Notes under the pieces: generated by a model | Told to the model about the DNA's origin: nothing | The model's database searches: none | The model's input: the letters and a program-made list of their open reading frames with translations, nothing else | Shown here: piece by piece, positions 1 to 8,741 of the stretch | Layout: each line of letters starts with the position of its first letter | Numbering within the stretch: the stretch's first letter is position 1 | Translations under genes and position numbers: made by a program | NCBI RefSeq assembly: GCF_018860545.1 | Contig: NZ_JAHKPN010000027.1 | Location: 34,713-98,712, forward strand | Length of the DNA stretch: 64,000 nucleotides | Reading direction: 5' to 3' | From: Winogradskyella psychrotolerans | Lineage (GTDB): Bacteria; Bacteroidota; Bacteroidia; Flavobacteriales; Flavobacteriaceae

Positions 1-332
1 AATAAGGTATATATAACTTGAACCATTTTAATATTAATAATTTCTAGCCAATACACAGTTGGTTTTGGGAACATAAAGAGTGCTAACCCAAAAAATAAAG
101 CAGACCAACCTATAAGCGTTATGATGAGCTTATAATTAGGCTCCCAAATATTATGGAATAGTGTGTTTAAAAGGCCAATAATTATAGCTACAAACGAAAA
201 AATGATTAGAAATTTTTCATCTTTAAGATCGCTAAAAATTTGTTTAATACGTTTTGGATTCAGACTAAGAATTAAAAAGAAAATAATAAGGTACCAACCC
301 CAAAACTTTGCTAAAAAAATTGAATTGTCCAT
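1..332 (-). CDS. Membrane protein, N-terminal part only (runs off left edge)
   Basis: An open frame on the minus strand starts with ATG at 332 and stays open to the edge, giving about 110 residues. The peptide begins MDNSIFLAKFWGWYLI and shows three hydrophobic stretches at roughly residues 8-24, 43-60 and 71-90, so it is an integral membrane protein. I do not recognise the family. It begins 12 bp after the universal stress protein gene on the same strand and is probably co-transcribed with it. The C-terminus is outside the window. Confidence 0.6.
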   Translation of the reverse strand, partial: MDNSIFLAKFWGWYLIIFFLILSLNPKRIKQIFSDLKDEKFLIIFSFVAIIIGLLNTLFHNIWEPNYKLIITLIGWSALFFGLALFMFPKPTVYWLEIINIKMVQVIYTL

Positions 333-344
333 AATCAAACTGTT

Positions 345-1184
345 TTATTCATGTAATACCAAAAACGGTATATTGGTGTGATAGGTGATTTTTTCTACGT
401 TAGAATGAAATAATATACTCTGAAAATAATTGAGATTCTTAGCCACCATAGCAATCATATTAATATCTCTACTCTCCACAAAGCACTGTATGGCATCTTC
501 AACTTTAGCATTCGTTAGAAAGTGATAACTAGGCTTAAATTCTTCAAAATAATCGTTTAAAACATCTTTATTTTCAAGTTGTTCTGTATTTAATTCCGCA
601 CCTGTTTTTTGTATGTGTACAACACGTAAACTCGCGTTTACCATTTTTAGGATATCCGTAAATGGTTGAAGAGCCATTAAATCATAAGACAGGTTGTAAT
701 CTGTTGGAAACGCTATTTCTTTAATTGTATTATACTTAGCATCTTCTGGTACAACTAAAGTGGTACATTTTACTTTTGTAATGATATCTCCTGTATTACT
801 CCCCACAATATATTCTTTAAGTCCTGAAGCACCTTTTGTACCCATGACTAATAAGTCTATCTTTTTCTTAGTAACATACTTTCTAATGGACTCTATAAAA
901 AACCCATAATCACTTAAGGCGTAAAACTTATGATTGTTGTTGGGTTTATGATGGTCTTGAATGTCGTTGAGTAAGGTTCTTAATTTTTGCTTAGAAGGTT
1001 TAACATATATCTCCTCTATTTGATCTGCAGTTGGCACATAGCCACTATCACCTGCCATAAAAGTATCCGCTCTATTGACATGAAGGAGATAAAAATTACA
1101 CACTACCGGCTCAAATAAGTCAATAGCATAAGAAATCGCATTCCACGAGTTTTCAGAAAAATCTGTTGGTAGTAAAATATTCAT
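345..1184 (-). CDS. Universal stress protein with two tandem Usp domains
   Basis: This 279-residue protein has two tandem UspA-like domains. The first ends in the ATP-binding type motif GTKGASGLKEYIVGSNT followed by the usual TTLVVP strand at about residues 115-145. The second domain lacks the glycine-rich motif and ends in IPFLVLHE, so probably only the first binds nucleotide. Tandem Usp proteins of this size are common in Bacteroidetes and respond to energy or oxygen stress. The promoter carries a CRP/FNR-like palindrome, and a two-component system with a CRP-type output is encoded just upstream on the same strand, which suggests direct control. Confidence 0.9.
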   Translation of the reverse strand: MNILLPTDFSENSWNAISYAIDLFEPVVCNFYLLHVNRADTFMAGDSGYVPTADQIEEIYVKPSKQKLRTLLNDIQDHHKPNNNHKFYALSDYGFFIESIRKYVTKKKIDLLVMGTKGASGLKEYIVGSNTGDIITKVKCTTLVVPEDAKYNTIKEIAFPTDYNLSYDLMALQPFTDILKMVNASLRVVHIQKTGAELNTEQLENKDVLNDYFEEFKPSYHFLTNAKVEDAIQCFVESRDINMIAMVAKNLNYFQSILFHSNVEKITYHTNIPFLVLHE

Positions 1185-1206
1185 CGTTTAAATTTCTTAG
1201 GATATA

Positions 1207-1252
1207 CAAATCTAAATCGATGGTGCTTACTAAAATATGATATCGGTCATAT
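1207..1252 (-). promoter_or_regulatory. CRP/FNR-like operator and -7 box of the usp promoter
   Basis: On the minus strand a palindrome TATGA-N6-TCATA (1236-1251, extended by one more pair to 1235-1252) is followed after exactly 21 bp by TAGATTTG (1207-1214), a perfect Bacteroidetes -7 box. There is no TTTG at -33; the palindrome sits there instead. If transcription starts near 1202, its centre lies close to -41.5, the class II activator position known for CRP and FNR. The ATG follows at 1184. Confidence 0.7.
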
Positions 1253-1325
1253 TAAACACATTTGACCTTTTTAAATCATTACAACAAATAAAGCGAACGG
1301 ATTTTAAAAAAAAATAAGCTGAAAT

Positions 1326-2378
1326 TTATGCGATCTCTTGCAGTCCTTCAATGTCCAAAATTTTAACATTTCTGCCTTCCATTTTTATGAGGCTTTTTTT
1401 CTTAAAATCGGACATTGTTCTTATCAATGTTTCGGTCGCAATACCAGCAACACTTGCCAAATCATTCCTAGAGATTACAATGGGATCTCCTGGTTTTACA
1501 TTTAACTTTTCAGCAAATCTCAAAATTGTAGCGGCTGTTTTACGCTGCACTGAACTGTAAGCCATCTGTAGTAATTGATCCTTAATACCAGTAATATCCT
1601 CTGTTAATAATTGAATAACTTCTAACGTTAGTTTATGGTTATTTTCTAAAACATCAGTCAATTCCGCTTTAGAAACACCAGCCAATTCAACATCTTTCAT
1701 GGCAATTGCTGTCTCGCGGTAAGGAATATTTTGAGTAAAGGACGTGTAACCAAAAAGATCATCTTCAGAATGGAGCGCAGTAGTCAATTCCTTTCCGTTA
1801 TCATCAAATTTATAACATTTCACCACTCCTCTAAGAATTAAATAAATATAATTGGAGTTATGGCCTTCTTTGTATATAATGTCATTTTTAGAAAGACTAA
1901 AAATTTTACCATTATCATCAAAGAAGTTTTTTAAGTCACTCAAGGTTCTTAGTTCATCATCTTTGGGCTCAATGGTATTTTGAAAATGTTCCTGCTCTTC
2001 TTTTAATAGGGCAACTTTTGCAATTCTACTTTCAATAGCATTTATAATCTCCTCTTCCGTAAACGGTTTGGTAATATAGTCATCTGCCCCTAATTCCATA
2101 CCTTTCCTTACATCCTGACGTTCAGTCTTAGCAGATAAAAATATAAACGGGATAAACTTTGTGTCCGTATGTTTCGATAAGCCTTCCAAAACACCATAAC
2201 CATCGAGAATAGGCATCATAATATCGCAAACAATAATGTCTGGTTTATTAACTTTTGCCATTTCGAGACCCATTTCTCCATTAACGGCTGTAAGAACTTC
2301 GTAATTAGAAAGTTCAAGTAATTCAGCTGTATTTTCTCTTAATACGGTGTCGTCCTCTATAAGTAATACTTTTTTCAT
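1326..2378 (-). CDS. Response regulator: receiver + cyclic-nucleotide-binding fold + CRP-type HTH
   Basis: The 350-residue protein starts with a receiver domain (about 1-120; acidic pocket E8/D9/D10, phospho-acceptor D52 in VCDIMMP, Lys in ITKPF near 105). A cNMP-binding-like beta barrel follows (about 145-265) and then a CRP/FNR winged helix (about 275-350). The recognition helix has E316 and R320 in the ETLIR pattern, equivalent to the pair CRP and FNR use to read TGA half-sites. Its start overlaps the 3' end of the histidine kinase by 4 bp, so the two form one operon and a cognate pair. It is the best candidate for the TGA-N6-TCA sites found at four promoters in this window. Confidence 0.92.
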   Translation of the reverse strand: MKKVLLIEDDTVLRENTAELLELSNYEVLTAVNGEMGLEMAKVNKPDIIVCDIMMPILDGYGVLEGLSKHTDTKFIPFIFLSAKTERQDVRKGMELGADDYITKPFTEEEIINAIESRIAKVALLKEEQEHFQNTIEPKDDELRTLSDLKNFFDDNGKIFSLSKNDIIYKEGHNSNYIYLILRGVVKCYKFDDNGKELTTALHSEDDLFGYTSFTQNIPYRETAIAMKDVELAGVSKAELTDVLENNHKLTLEVIQLLTEDITGIKDQLLQMAYSSVQRKTAATILRFAEKLNVKPGDPIVISRNDLASVAGIATETLIRTMSDFKKKSLIKMEGRNVKILDIEGLQEIA

Positions 2379-3880
2379 AGTTGTGCTTTGTTTGGAAGTT
2401 CAATAATGAACGTTGAGCCTTTGTGCTCAGTACTTGTAAATGTAATATTACCATTAAGATTTTCTAAATGGTCTTTAACAATATTCAACCCTATACCTGT
2501 GCCTTGCATGAGTAATGCATTCTCGGCTCTAAAATAGCGATGGAATATGTTTTTTTGATCTTTCTTAGGAATACCGATACCATTATCCTTGATTTTAAAA
2601 ATGGTGGTCAACTCATTCTGAGAAATTTCAATATCTATAATTGTGTTTTCAGATGAATATTTAATAGCATTGTATATTAAATTAGATAAAGCTAATTCTA
2701 CAATTTTTTCATCTTGAAACAGTGATAAATCATCGATGTTTTCTGGGTAGTTGATATGCTGACCGCCTTTTAATAACATGTTGGCATTATAAATCACTTC
2801 GTTTAAAACTTTACTTATTTTAAAGTTTGAAAATTTATAGTTAATCTTTCCTTTCTCGAGTTTTTCTACAGACAGAAAATCATTAAGAATAACGTTAAGA
2901 TATTGCACTTTGTCTGTAATAGTTGAAATATGTTTTTCGCGTTTATCTTGTTGCTCGGTGAGCTTGTATTTACTCAACAGCATTGTTGATGTTAAAATGC
3001 CACTCAATGGTGTTTTAAATTCGTGAGACACCATAGATAAGAACTTCGTTTTTAAATCGTTGAGTTCTTTTTCTGCTGCTAAAGCCGTTTTTAATTCATC
3101 CGTTCTAATCGCAACAGTTTTTTCTAATCTTTCGGTATAACTTTTTTGCTCTGTTATATCTAAAATAATCGCGACATATACATCTCTATTCCCCAATTTA
3201 GAACGTTGTAAATGAATACTAACGGGATAGGTACTCCCTGATTTTCGTTGATGTACAGCTTCAAATTCTATTTTTTCAATAGTATCGTTATTAAGTGCTT
3301 CGATTTCCTTTCTAAATTCAGCCTCCGTATAACTGGGTTTAATATCCAAAGGTGTCATAGACTGCAGTTCTTTTAAACTATAGCCTATGTTGTTTTGAGC
3401 TCCTTGATTCGCATTCACAAAGGTTAAAGTCTTGGCATCAAACACGTATATTTCGTTTAGCGATTCAAGAAATATTTTAGCTAAATGATTTTTTTCTTGC
3501 TCTAATTTTTTCCGTTCCGTGATATCAATGACTAATGCCATGATATAATTTTTACCATGAAAGCTAAACGGATTTAAACTCGCTTCAATAGGAAAAATAT
3601 TTCCATCTTTTTTTGCACCATAAATATCGCGACCATGCCCCATACTACGCCGCTCATGTTCTTGAACAAAACCTTTAAAATGAGCGCCATGATTAGCATG
3701 GTAATTTTTTGGAATCAACACATTTAAGGGTTGGCTAGTAAGTTCATTGTCACCGTAGCCAAACATCTGTTCCCCTGCCTTATTAACCTGTACAATTTTT
3801 TGATGCTCATCAACCACAACAACACCTTCTGAAATGGAATCTAAAAGGACGTTAAAAATATTCTGATCTTGTTCAAACAT
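2375..3880 (-). CDS. PAS-domain sensor histidine kinase
   Basis: The 501-residue protein has two PAS/PAC domains (about 8-130 and 138-250), a short coiled linker, a HisKA dimerisation domain with H286 in MVSHEFKTPLSG, and a HATPase domain with N, G1 and G2 boxes (NLIYNAIKYS, DNGIGIP, GTGIGLNIV). No membrane segment is visible, so it should sense a cytoplasmic signal through its PAS domains. The ligand cannot be told from the sequence. It precedes and overlaps the CRP-type response regulator and is its likely partner. Confidence 0.93.
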   Translation of the reverse strand: MFEQDQNIFNVLLDSISEGVVVVDEHQKIVQVNKAGEQMFGYGDNELTSQPLNVLIPKNYHANHGAHFKGFVQEHERRSMGHGRDIYGAKKDGNIFPIEASLNPFSFHGKNYIMALVIDITERKKLEQEKNHLAKIFLESLNEIYVFDAKTLTFVNANQGAQNNIGYSLKELQSMTPLDIKPSYTEAEFRKEIEALNNDTIEKIEFEAVHQRKSGSTYPVSIHLQRSKLGNRDVYVAIILDITEQKSYTERLEKTVAIRTDELKTALAAEKELNDLKTKFLSMVSHEFKTPLSGILTSTMLLSKYKLTEQQDKREKHISTITDKVQYLNVILNDFLSVEKLEKGKINYKFSNFKISKVLNEVIYNANMLLKGGQHINYPENIDDLSLFQDEKIVELALSNLIYNAIKYSSENTIIDIEISQNELTTIFKIKDNGIGIPKKDQKNIFHRYFRAENALLMQGTGIGLNIVKDHLENLNGNITFTSTEHKGSTFIIELPNKAQL

Positions 3881-3952
3881 GGTTGCTCATTTTAATGCGA
3901 CTAAGATAAATATTAATACAAGAATACTAAAGTTTATACAAGACCTTTTTGA

Positions 3953-3997
3953 ACTGATTAATATCATAGAATGAATACCTAAAATCGCTTAATTTTA
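3953..3997 (+). promoter_or_regulatory. CRP/FNR-like operator and -7 box of the TerB-like/ABC operon
   Basis: ACTGA-N6-TCATA (3953-3968) is followed after exactly 21 bp by TAATTTTA (3990-3997), a -7 box with A in place of the last G. The layout matches the usp, 70-aa and pckA promoters. The site lies between the divergently read kinase gene and this operon, so it could also affect the kinase/regulator operon. Predicted transcription begins near 4002, a short distance before the TTG start at 4017. Confidence 0.7.
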
Positions 3998-4016
3998 GTG
4001 TATAAAATGCTAAATC

Positions 4017-4397
4017 TTGGAACGCCATACGAACATAGAATTTGATCAGAATTTAGGTCAACTATTTTATGCCATTGCTGCAACAGACAATTGTGTAAAA
4101 GATGAAGAAATTAAGACTCTTGAACGTATTATTAACAAAGATTGGCTGCCCATAAATAAGAATGCAGCCTCTATTTTAGAGACGTTTAAGGAACTATGGG
4201 AAGATGAACATTCAAATTCCGAGCGTTGTTTTAAACGCTTTGTGAGTTTTAAAAGAACCCATAGTGAACTGTTCAATGCCACACTCAATTCAAAAATTCT
4301 AAAAACAGCAAATGCTATTACAACGAGTTTTTCTGGGCAGAATAAATCAGAACTTATACAACTCGCTAAACTTGATTTAGAATTAAAAAAAGAATAA
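4017..4397 (+). CDS. TerB-like small acidic protein
   Basis: This 126-residue soluble protein has the pattern LFYAIAATDN...KDEEIKTLERII near its start, which resembles the acidic helical repeats of TerB-type proteins. That is a weak fold-level match and no function follows from it. The start is TTG at 4017: an in-frame TAA lies at 4011-4013 and there is no internal Met, so no ATG is available. The promoter placed just upstream supports this start. It heads an operon with the ABC export genes, whose first gene follows after 17 bp. Confidence 0.75.
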   Translation: MERHTNIEFDQNLGQLFYAIAATDNCVKDEEIKTLERIINKDWLPINKNAASILETFKELWEDEHSNSERCFKRFVSFKRTHSELFNATLNSKILKTANAITTSFSGQNKSELIQLAKLDLELKKE

Positions 4398-4414
4398 AGT
4401 AAAAACTACGTTTT

Positions 4415-5494
4415 ATGAAATTTAATACTGTCTTATTTGTCTTAGTAATCTTTATCTCATGCAAACATAAACAGAATAAAATTCTACCAGAAGAACGTAC
4501 ATTAACTGAGGCTGTGTATGCTTCAGCGATTATTCAACCTGATAGTTTATATCAAGTTTATGCTATTGTTTCTGGAATATTAGATGCTAATTTAGTTGAA
4601 GAAGGCGACTTGGTTTTAAAGAATGAGCCGCTAATTCAAATTAGTAATAGCACACCAAAAATAAATAGTGACAATGCGAAACTAGCACTCAATTTAGCTC
4701 AAGAAAATTACGCTGGTAATGCCGCAATTTTAAGCAGTATAGAGGATGAAATAACAGCCGCAAAATTGACTTATAAAAATGATTCTATAAATTTTTACAG
4801 ACAAAAAAACTTATGGGATCAGCATATTGGATCTAAAGTGCAATACGATACCAAAAAATTAAATTATGAGTTGGCATTAAATCAATTAAAACTATTACAG
4901 AATAAATATAACAGAACAAAAAATGAGCTAAATACAGCCTTAAAACAAGCTCAAAATAATTACCAATCCTCATCAATTGTGAACAAAGATTTTACTGTAG
5001 AAAGCAAGATTAATGGTAAAGTTTATGCTTTGTACAAAGCACCTGGTGAAATTGTAACTACCATGGAACCTTTAGCTAGTATTGGCAGTGCGCATCGATT
5101 TGTAATTGAACTTTTAGTTGATGAGGTTGATATTGTTAAAATCTCAGTGAACCAAGAAGTAATTCTCAATTTAGATGCTTATGAAAAGCAGATTTTTAAA
5201 GGTAAAATTTCAAAGATATACCCTAAAAAAGATGAACGTAACCAAACGTTTACAGTGGAAGCTATTTTTGAAGCACAACCCAAAGTATTGTATCCTGGAC
5301 TTTCAGGAGAAGCCAGTATCATTATTGCTAAAAAGGAAAAGGTATTAACCTTGCCTAAAGCTTATATCATAGAGGGGAACAAGGTTAAAACAGACGAAGG
5401 CATTGTAATTATAACCACCGGTTTAGAAAATATGGATGACATCGAAATTATATCCGGAATTAGTAAAGACACTTATGTTTATAAACAAAACTGA
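4415..5494 (+). CDS. HlyD-like periplasmic adaptor lipoprotein
   Basis: The 359-residue protein begins with a lipoprotein signal (hydrophobic residues 4-14, lipobox FISC with Cys16). A biotinyl-lipoyl-like half (near residues 50-75), an alpha-helical hairpin rich in Gln, Asn and Leu (about 80-185), the second lipoyl half (KINGKVYALYKAPGEIV) and a beta-barrel region follow. This is the membrane-fusion architecture of MacA/HlyD-type proteins. It shares one base with the permease start (stop TGA, ATG) and works with it and the ATPase to move a lipophilic or peptide substrate across the envelope. The substrate is unknown. Confidence 0.88.
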   Translation: MKFNTVLFVLVIFISCKHKQNKILPEERTLTEAVYASAIIQPDSLYQVYAIVSGILDANLVEEGDLVLKNEPLIQISNSTPKINSDNAKLALNLAQENYAGNAAILSSIEDEITAAKLTYKNDSINFYRQKNLWDQHIGSKVQYDTKKLNYELALNQLKLLQNKYNRTKNELNTALKQAQNNYQSSSIVNKDFTVESKINGKVYALYKAPGEIVTTMEPLASIGSAHRFVIELLVDEVDIVKISVNQEVILNLDAYEKQIFKGKISKIYPKKDERNQTFTVEAIFEAQPKVLYPGLSGEASIIIAKKEKVLTLPKAYIIEGNKVKTDEGIVIITTGLENMDDIEIISGISKDTYVYKQN

Positions 5495-6756
5495 TGGTAA
5501 ACTGGAGCATTATATTAAATATTGCAAAAACGCATTTGCTCACTAAAATAAAGCAAACTTCTATTGCTGCACTTGGTGTAACTTTTGGCATTGGCTCTTA
5601 CATTACGTTAGTGTCTTTTATGACAGGCTTAAATACCATGTTAGATGATTTAATTCTAAACCAAACACCTCACATTCATATCTACAATAAAATAGAGCCT
5701 TCCGAAACACAACCTATTTCTTTATACGATAAATTAAAAGATAATTTTACTATTGTTCATTCTATTAAGCCAAAATTGAGTCAGAAAAAAATTCATAATG
5801 GCTTACCAATTATAAAATATTTAGAACAAAATAAGGAGGTTAAAGGCGCACTTCCACAAGTTAAGACTCAAATTTTCTATATGGCTGGTTCCATAGAATT
5901 AGCAGGGAATTTAACAGGTATTAATCCATTAGATGAAGTCGAATTTTTCAATTTAGGAGATTATATTGTTGACGGTTCTGCGGAAGCTTTACAAAATACA
6001 GATAATAGTATTCTATTAGGTATTGAAATAGCAAAAAAAATGGCTTTAAAAGTAGGCGATCGCATACAAGTTAGCCCCATTAATGGTGGTGTATTTCCTT
6101 TAAAAATTGTAGGTTTTTATCAGAGTGGCATTAGTGAATTAGATGCTGTTCAAAGTTTTAGTAATATAAAAACAGTACAACGTATTTTGGGTGAAGCTAA
6201 TAATTACATTACCGATGTTAATGTTAAACTTTATGATATCGAAAATGCAATGACGCTTGCTCAAGATATTCAGCAACAATTCAATTTAAAAGCAGTGGAT
6301 ATTAAAACAGCTAATGCGCAATTTGAAACAGGAACCGATATTAGAAATCTAATTACTTACGCGGTCTCTGTAACCCTATTAATTGTTGCAGGTTTTGGCA
6401 TTTATAATATTTTAAACATGCTTATTTACGAAAAAATGAATGACATCGCCATACTGAAAGCTATTGGCTTTTCAGGAAAAGATGTGCAGCTCATTTTTAT
6501 GAGTCAAGCAATGATTATTGGCTTTGTTGGCGGTGTTTTAGGTTTACTAATTGGCTACGGATTATCTAGCTTAATTGCTACAATTCCATTTGAAACTGAA
6601 GCGATGCCTACTGTAGAAACCTACCCAATAGATATTCAACCTTCATTCTTTATCATTGGATTTACATTTGCGATGCTTTCCACGTTTCTTGCGGGTTATT
6701 TACCTTCAAGAAAAGCTAAAAAAATTGATCCTGTAACTATTATTAGAGGCCTATAA
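5494..6756 (+). CDS. ABC transporter permease, FtsX/MacB/LolCE type
   Basis: The 420-residue permease has one N-terminal membrane segment (about 20-42), a large periplasmic MacB-PCD-like domain (about 45-275), and an FtsX domain with three membrane segments (about 283-310, 332-360, 378-402) ending in the typical PSRKAKKIDPVTIIRGL. It is the membrane part of a MacAB-like or lipoprotein-release-like exporter together with the adjacent adaptor and ATPase. The ATPase starts one base after the stop codon, so the genes are translationally coupled. Confidence 0.92.
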   Translation: MVNWSIILNIAKTHLLTKIKQTSIAALGVTFGIGSYITLVSFMTGLNTMLDDLILNQTPHIHIYNKIEPSETQPISLYDKLKDNFTIVHSIKPKLSQKKIHNGLPIIKYLEQNKEVKGALPQVKTQIFYMAGSIELAGNLTGINPLDEVEFFNLGDYIVDGSAEALQNTDNSILLGIEIAKKMALKVGDRIQVSPINGGVFPLKIVGFYQSGISELDAVQSFSNIKTVQRILGEANNYITDVNVKLYDIENAMTLAQDIQQQFNLKAVDIKTANAQFETGTDIRNLITYAVSVTLLIVAGFGIYNILNMLIYEKMNDIAILKAIGFSGKDVQLIFMSQAMIIGFVGGVLGLLIGYGLSSLIATIPFETEAMPTVETYPIDIQPSFFIIGFTFAMLSTFLAGYLPSRKAKKIDPVTIIRGL

Positions 6757-6757
6757 C

Positions 6758-7432
6758 ATGAATACTGTACTAGAAGCAAAACATATTAATAAATACTTTA
6801 AAAATCCAGTATTATTTCATGTTCTAAAAGACATCAACTTTGAGGTTAAAAAAGGGGAATTTGCCTCCATTATGGGAAAATCGGGTTGTGGAAAATCGAC
6901 ATTGCTTTATATTCTTTCTACCATGGATACTGATTATGATGGCGAATTATATTTAGATAATAACCTCATAACCGGAAGCGACAACAAGCATCTATCCTAT
7001 ATGCGAAATAAGCACATTGGATTTGTATTTCAGTTTCATTACTTACTCACTGAGTTTACAATTTTGGAAAACGTGATGCTTCCAGCTAAAAAATTAGGAG
7101 AAAAATCAAATCAAGAAATTGAGCATGATGCTATGGAAAAATTAAAAATGTTGAATATTGAACATTTAGCACCAAAACGTGCCTCTCGTGTTTCAGGTGG
7201 TGAAAAACAGCGGGTTGCTATTGCCCGTGCCTTAATTAATAACCCATCAATTATTATGGGAGATGAACCTACAGGAAATCTTGACAGTCATAATGCAGAA
7301 AATGTATTTAACATTTTTAAACAATTAAGTGAAGAAGAAAATTTGTCACTACTCATAGTCACCCACGATGAAGATTTTGCAAAAAAAACCGATCGAATTA
7401 TTCAAATGGAAGATGGAAAAATAATAGTATAA
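6758..7432 (+). CDS. ABC transporter ATP-binding protein, LolD/MacB family
   Basis: The 224-residue ATPase shows Walker A (GKSGCGKST, about residues 38-46), the Q-loop (FVFQFHYLL), a signature VSGGEKQRVAIARAL, Walker B (IIMGDEP) and the switch His (THDED). Length and motifs match the LolD/MacB/FtsE group, which pairs with FtsX-type permeases. It is the last gene of the 4017-7432 operon. A second copy of the CRP-like promoter layout follows 14 bp after its stop. Confidence 0.94.
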   Translation: MNTVLEAKHINKYFKNPVLFHVLKDINFEVKKGEFASIMGKSGCGKSTLLYILSTMDTDYDGELYLDNNLITGSDNKHLSYMRNKHIGFVFQFHYLLTEFTILENVMLPAKKLGEKSNQEIEHDAMEKLKMLNIEHLAPKRASRVSGGEKQRVAIARALINNPSIIMGDEPTGNLDSHNAENVFNIFKQLSEEENLSLLIVTHDEDFAKKTDRIIQMEDGKIIV

Positions 7433-7445
7433 CTCATCCTTAAGC

Positions 7446-7490
7446 ACTGATATTTATCATATTAAACCAGTCGTATAATAGCTACCTTTA
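7446..7490 (+). promoter_or_regulatory. CRP/FNR-like operator and -7 box before the 70-aa/MscS operon
   Basis: ACTGA-N6-TCATA (7446-7461) is followed after 21 bp by TACCTTTA (7483-7490). Spacing and -7 variant match the other three sites in this window. The right half and its flank, TCATATTAAAC, are identical to the plus-strand flank of the usp site at 1247-1257. Predicted transcription starts near 7495, ahead of ATG 7517. Confidence 0.68.
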
Positions 7491-7516
7491 GTTTGTATTC
7501 ATTAAATTATAAAATC

Positions 7517-7729
7517 ATGAAGACCTTACAAACCATAGAAAACCAAATTATAAGATTGACGACGAGTATTGAGGTTAATTATCCCGAATTATACAAAACC
7601 TTAGATGAAAGTCCTATTACTGTTCCTTCATCAGCGCATCCAGATATGACGGTAACTATTATGGAAGAGTATCTAGAAACGCTGAAGCAAATGCTTAAAC
7701 AATACACCAAAACTCATAACAAACAATAA
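7517..7729 (+). CDS. Small soluble protein of unknown function (70 aa)
   Basis: I place the start at ATG 7517 (MKTLQTIENQI), not at the in-frame TTG 7493, because the -7 promoter box ends at 7490 and transcription should begin downstream of the TTG. The product is a mostly helical 70-residue protein with an amphipathic C-terminal half (MEEYLETLKQMLKQYTK). I do not recognise the family. It precedes the MscS gene by 29 bp and both probably share the CRP-like promoter, so it may belong to the same stress response. Confidence 0.7.
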   Translation: MKTLQTIENQIIRLTTSIEVNYPELYKTLDESPITVPSSAHPDMTVTIMEEYLETLKQMLKQYTKTHNKQ

Positions 7730-7758
7730 CTGTAATTAGGTGCTTAAATCAATTTTTA

Positions 7759-8679
7759 ATGATAGACTTAAAAGTCATAAACGAGTGGATTAACACGAAT
7801 CCCTTATGGGTTAGTATTATTAAATTTATAATTATACTAGCTCTTATTTTAATTGCGATTCACTGGATAAGACGGTATTTAAAAAAGAAAATATCGAGTA
7901 CTGCAATCCGTTACAAAGCTCAAAAAGGAATTGAGCTCGTTGGCTATGCGCTCTTATTTTTTTTAGCTATCGTTTATTTCTCTGGCTCCATTAAAGACTT
8001 CTCTATCATTATTGGTTTATTTACTGCAGGATTGGCTTTTACCTTACAAGAATTGATTCTTAGTATTGCAGGTTCAATTTATATCTTTCTCGTCAAAGTC
8101 TATAAGCCTGGAGATCGCATTGAGATTAACGGGATTAAAGGAGATGTGATTGATGTAGATAGTATTTATACTACTATGATGGAAATTGGTCAATGGGTAA
8201 GTAGCGATAATTATAGCGGACGCATTGTAAAATTGAGTAACGCGTTTGTCTTTAAAGGCCCTATTTATAATTACTCTCAAGATTTTCCATTTATATGGGA
8301 TGAGTTTAATTTGCCTATTCGTTATGATTCTGATATTGAATTAGCAAAATCAATTATCATTACAATAGCTTCTGAAACACTTTCTGAATACACAACAAAC
8401 TCAAAGACCCAATGGGAGGCCGTGGTTAATAAATTTTATATTGAAGATGCTCAAGTAGATCCTACATTAGCGATTTCATTGACTGATAACTGGATTCAAT
8501 TCAATTTGAGATACATCGTGGATTTTAAAAAACGACGCCTCACAAAACATATATTGAATGAAAAAATTCTGACGGAAATTGAAAAAACCAACGGTAAAAT
8601 TATATTAGCCTCTACTACTGTTGAATTAATTAAGATTCCCGATTTAAAAATTAAACGGGATGATGCTATAAAATCATGA
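7759..8679 (+). CDS. MscS-family mechanosensitive channel
   Basis: The 306-residue protein has about three membrane helices (near 15-38, 55-74, 82-112). The pore-lining helix reads into GLAFTLQELILSIAGSIYIF, and a MscS beta domain follows with YKPGDRIEINGIKGDVIDVD. It opens under membrane tension to release small solutes. It is co-directional with the 70-aa gene under a CRP-like promoter. A second, shorter MscS homologue lies at 27832-28377. Confidence 0.92.
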   Translation: MIDLKVINEWINTNPLWVSIIKFIIILALILIAIHWIRRYLKKKISSTAIRYKAQKGIELVGYALLFFLAIVYFSGSIKDFSIIIGLFTAGLAFTLQELILSIAGSIYIFLVKVYKPGDRIEINGIKGDVIDVDSIYTTMMEIGQWVSSDNYSGRIVKLSNAFVFKGPIYNYSQDFPFIWDEFNLPIRYDSDIELAKSIIITIASETLSEYTTNSKTQWEAVVNKFYIEDAQVDPTLAISLTDNWIQFNLRYIVDFKKRRLTKHILNEKILTEIEKTNGKIILASTTVELIKIPDLKIKRDDAIKS

Positions 8680-8741
8680 AAATCCCTTTAGAATTATTCT
8701 TAAACCTAAAATTGATGACAAAACTGAAAAAATTAAACGCT

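Noticed and set aside
163..381. Plus-strand frame of 72 codons at the left edge
   Set aside because: It is antisense to the partial membrane protein and the end of usp; the minus-strand frame has coherent membrane helices.
3924..3968. The same CRP-like site activating the kinase operon on the minus strand
   Set aside because: At 21 bp from the site in that direction there is no TAnnTTTR box, so class II activation is supported only for the plus strand; repression remains possible.
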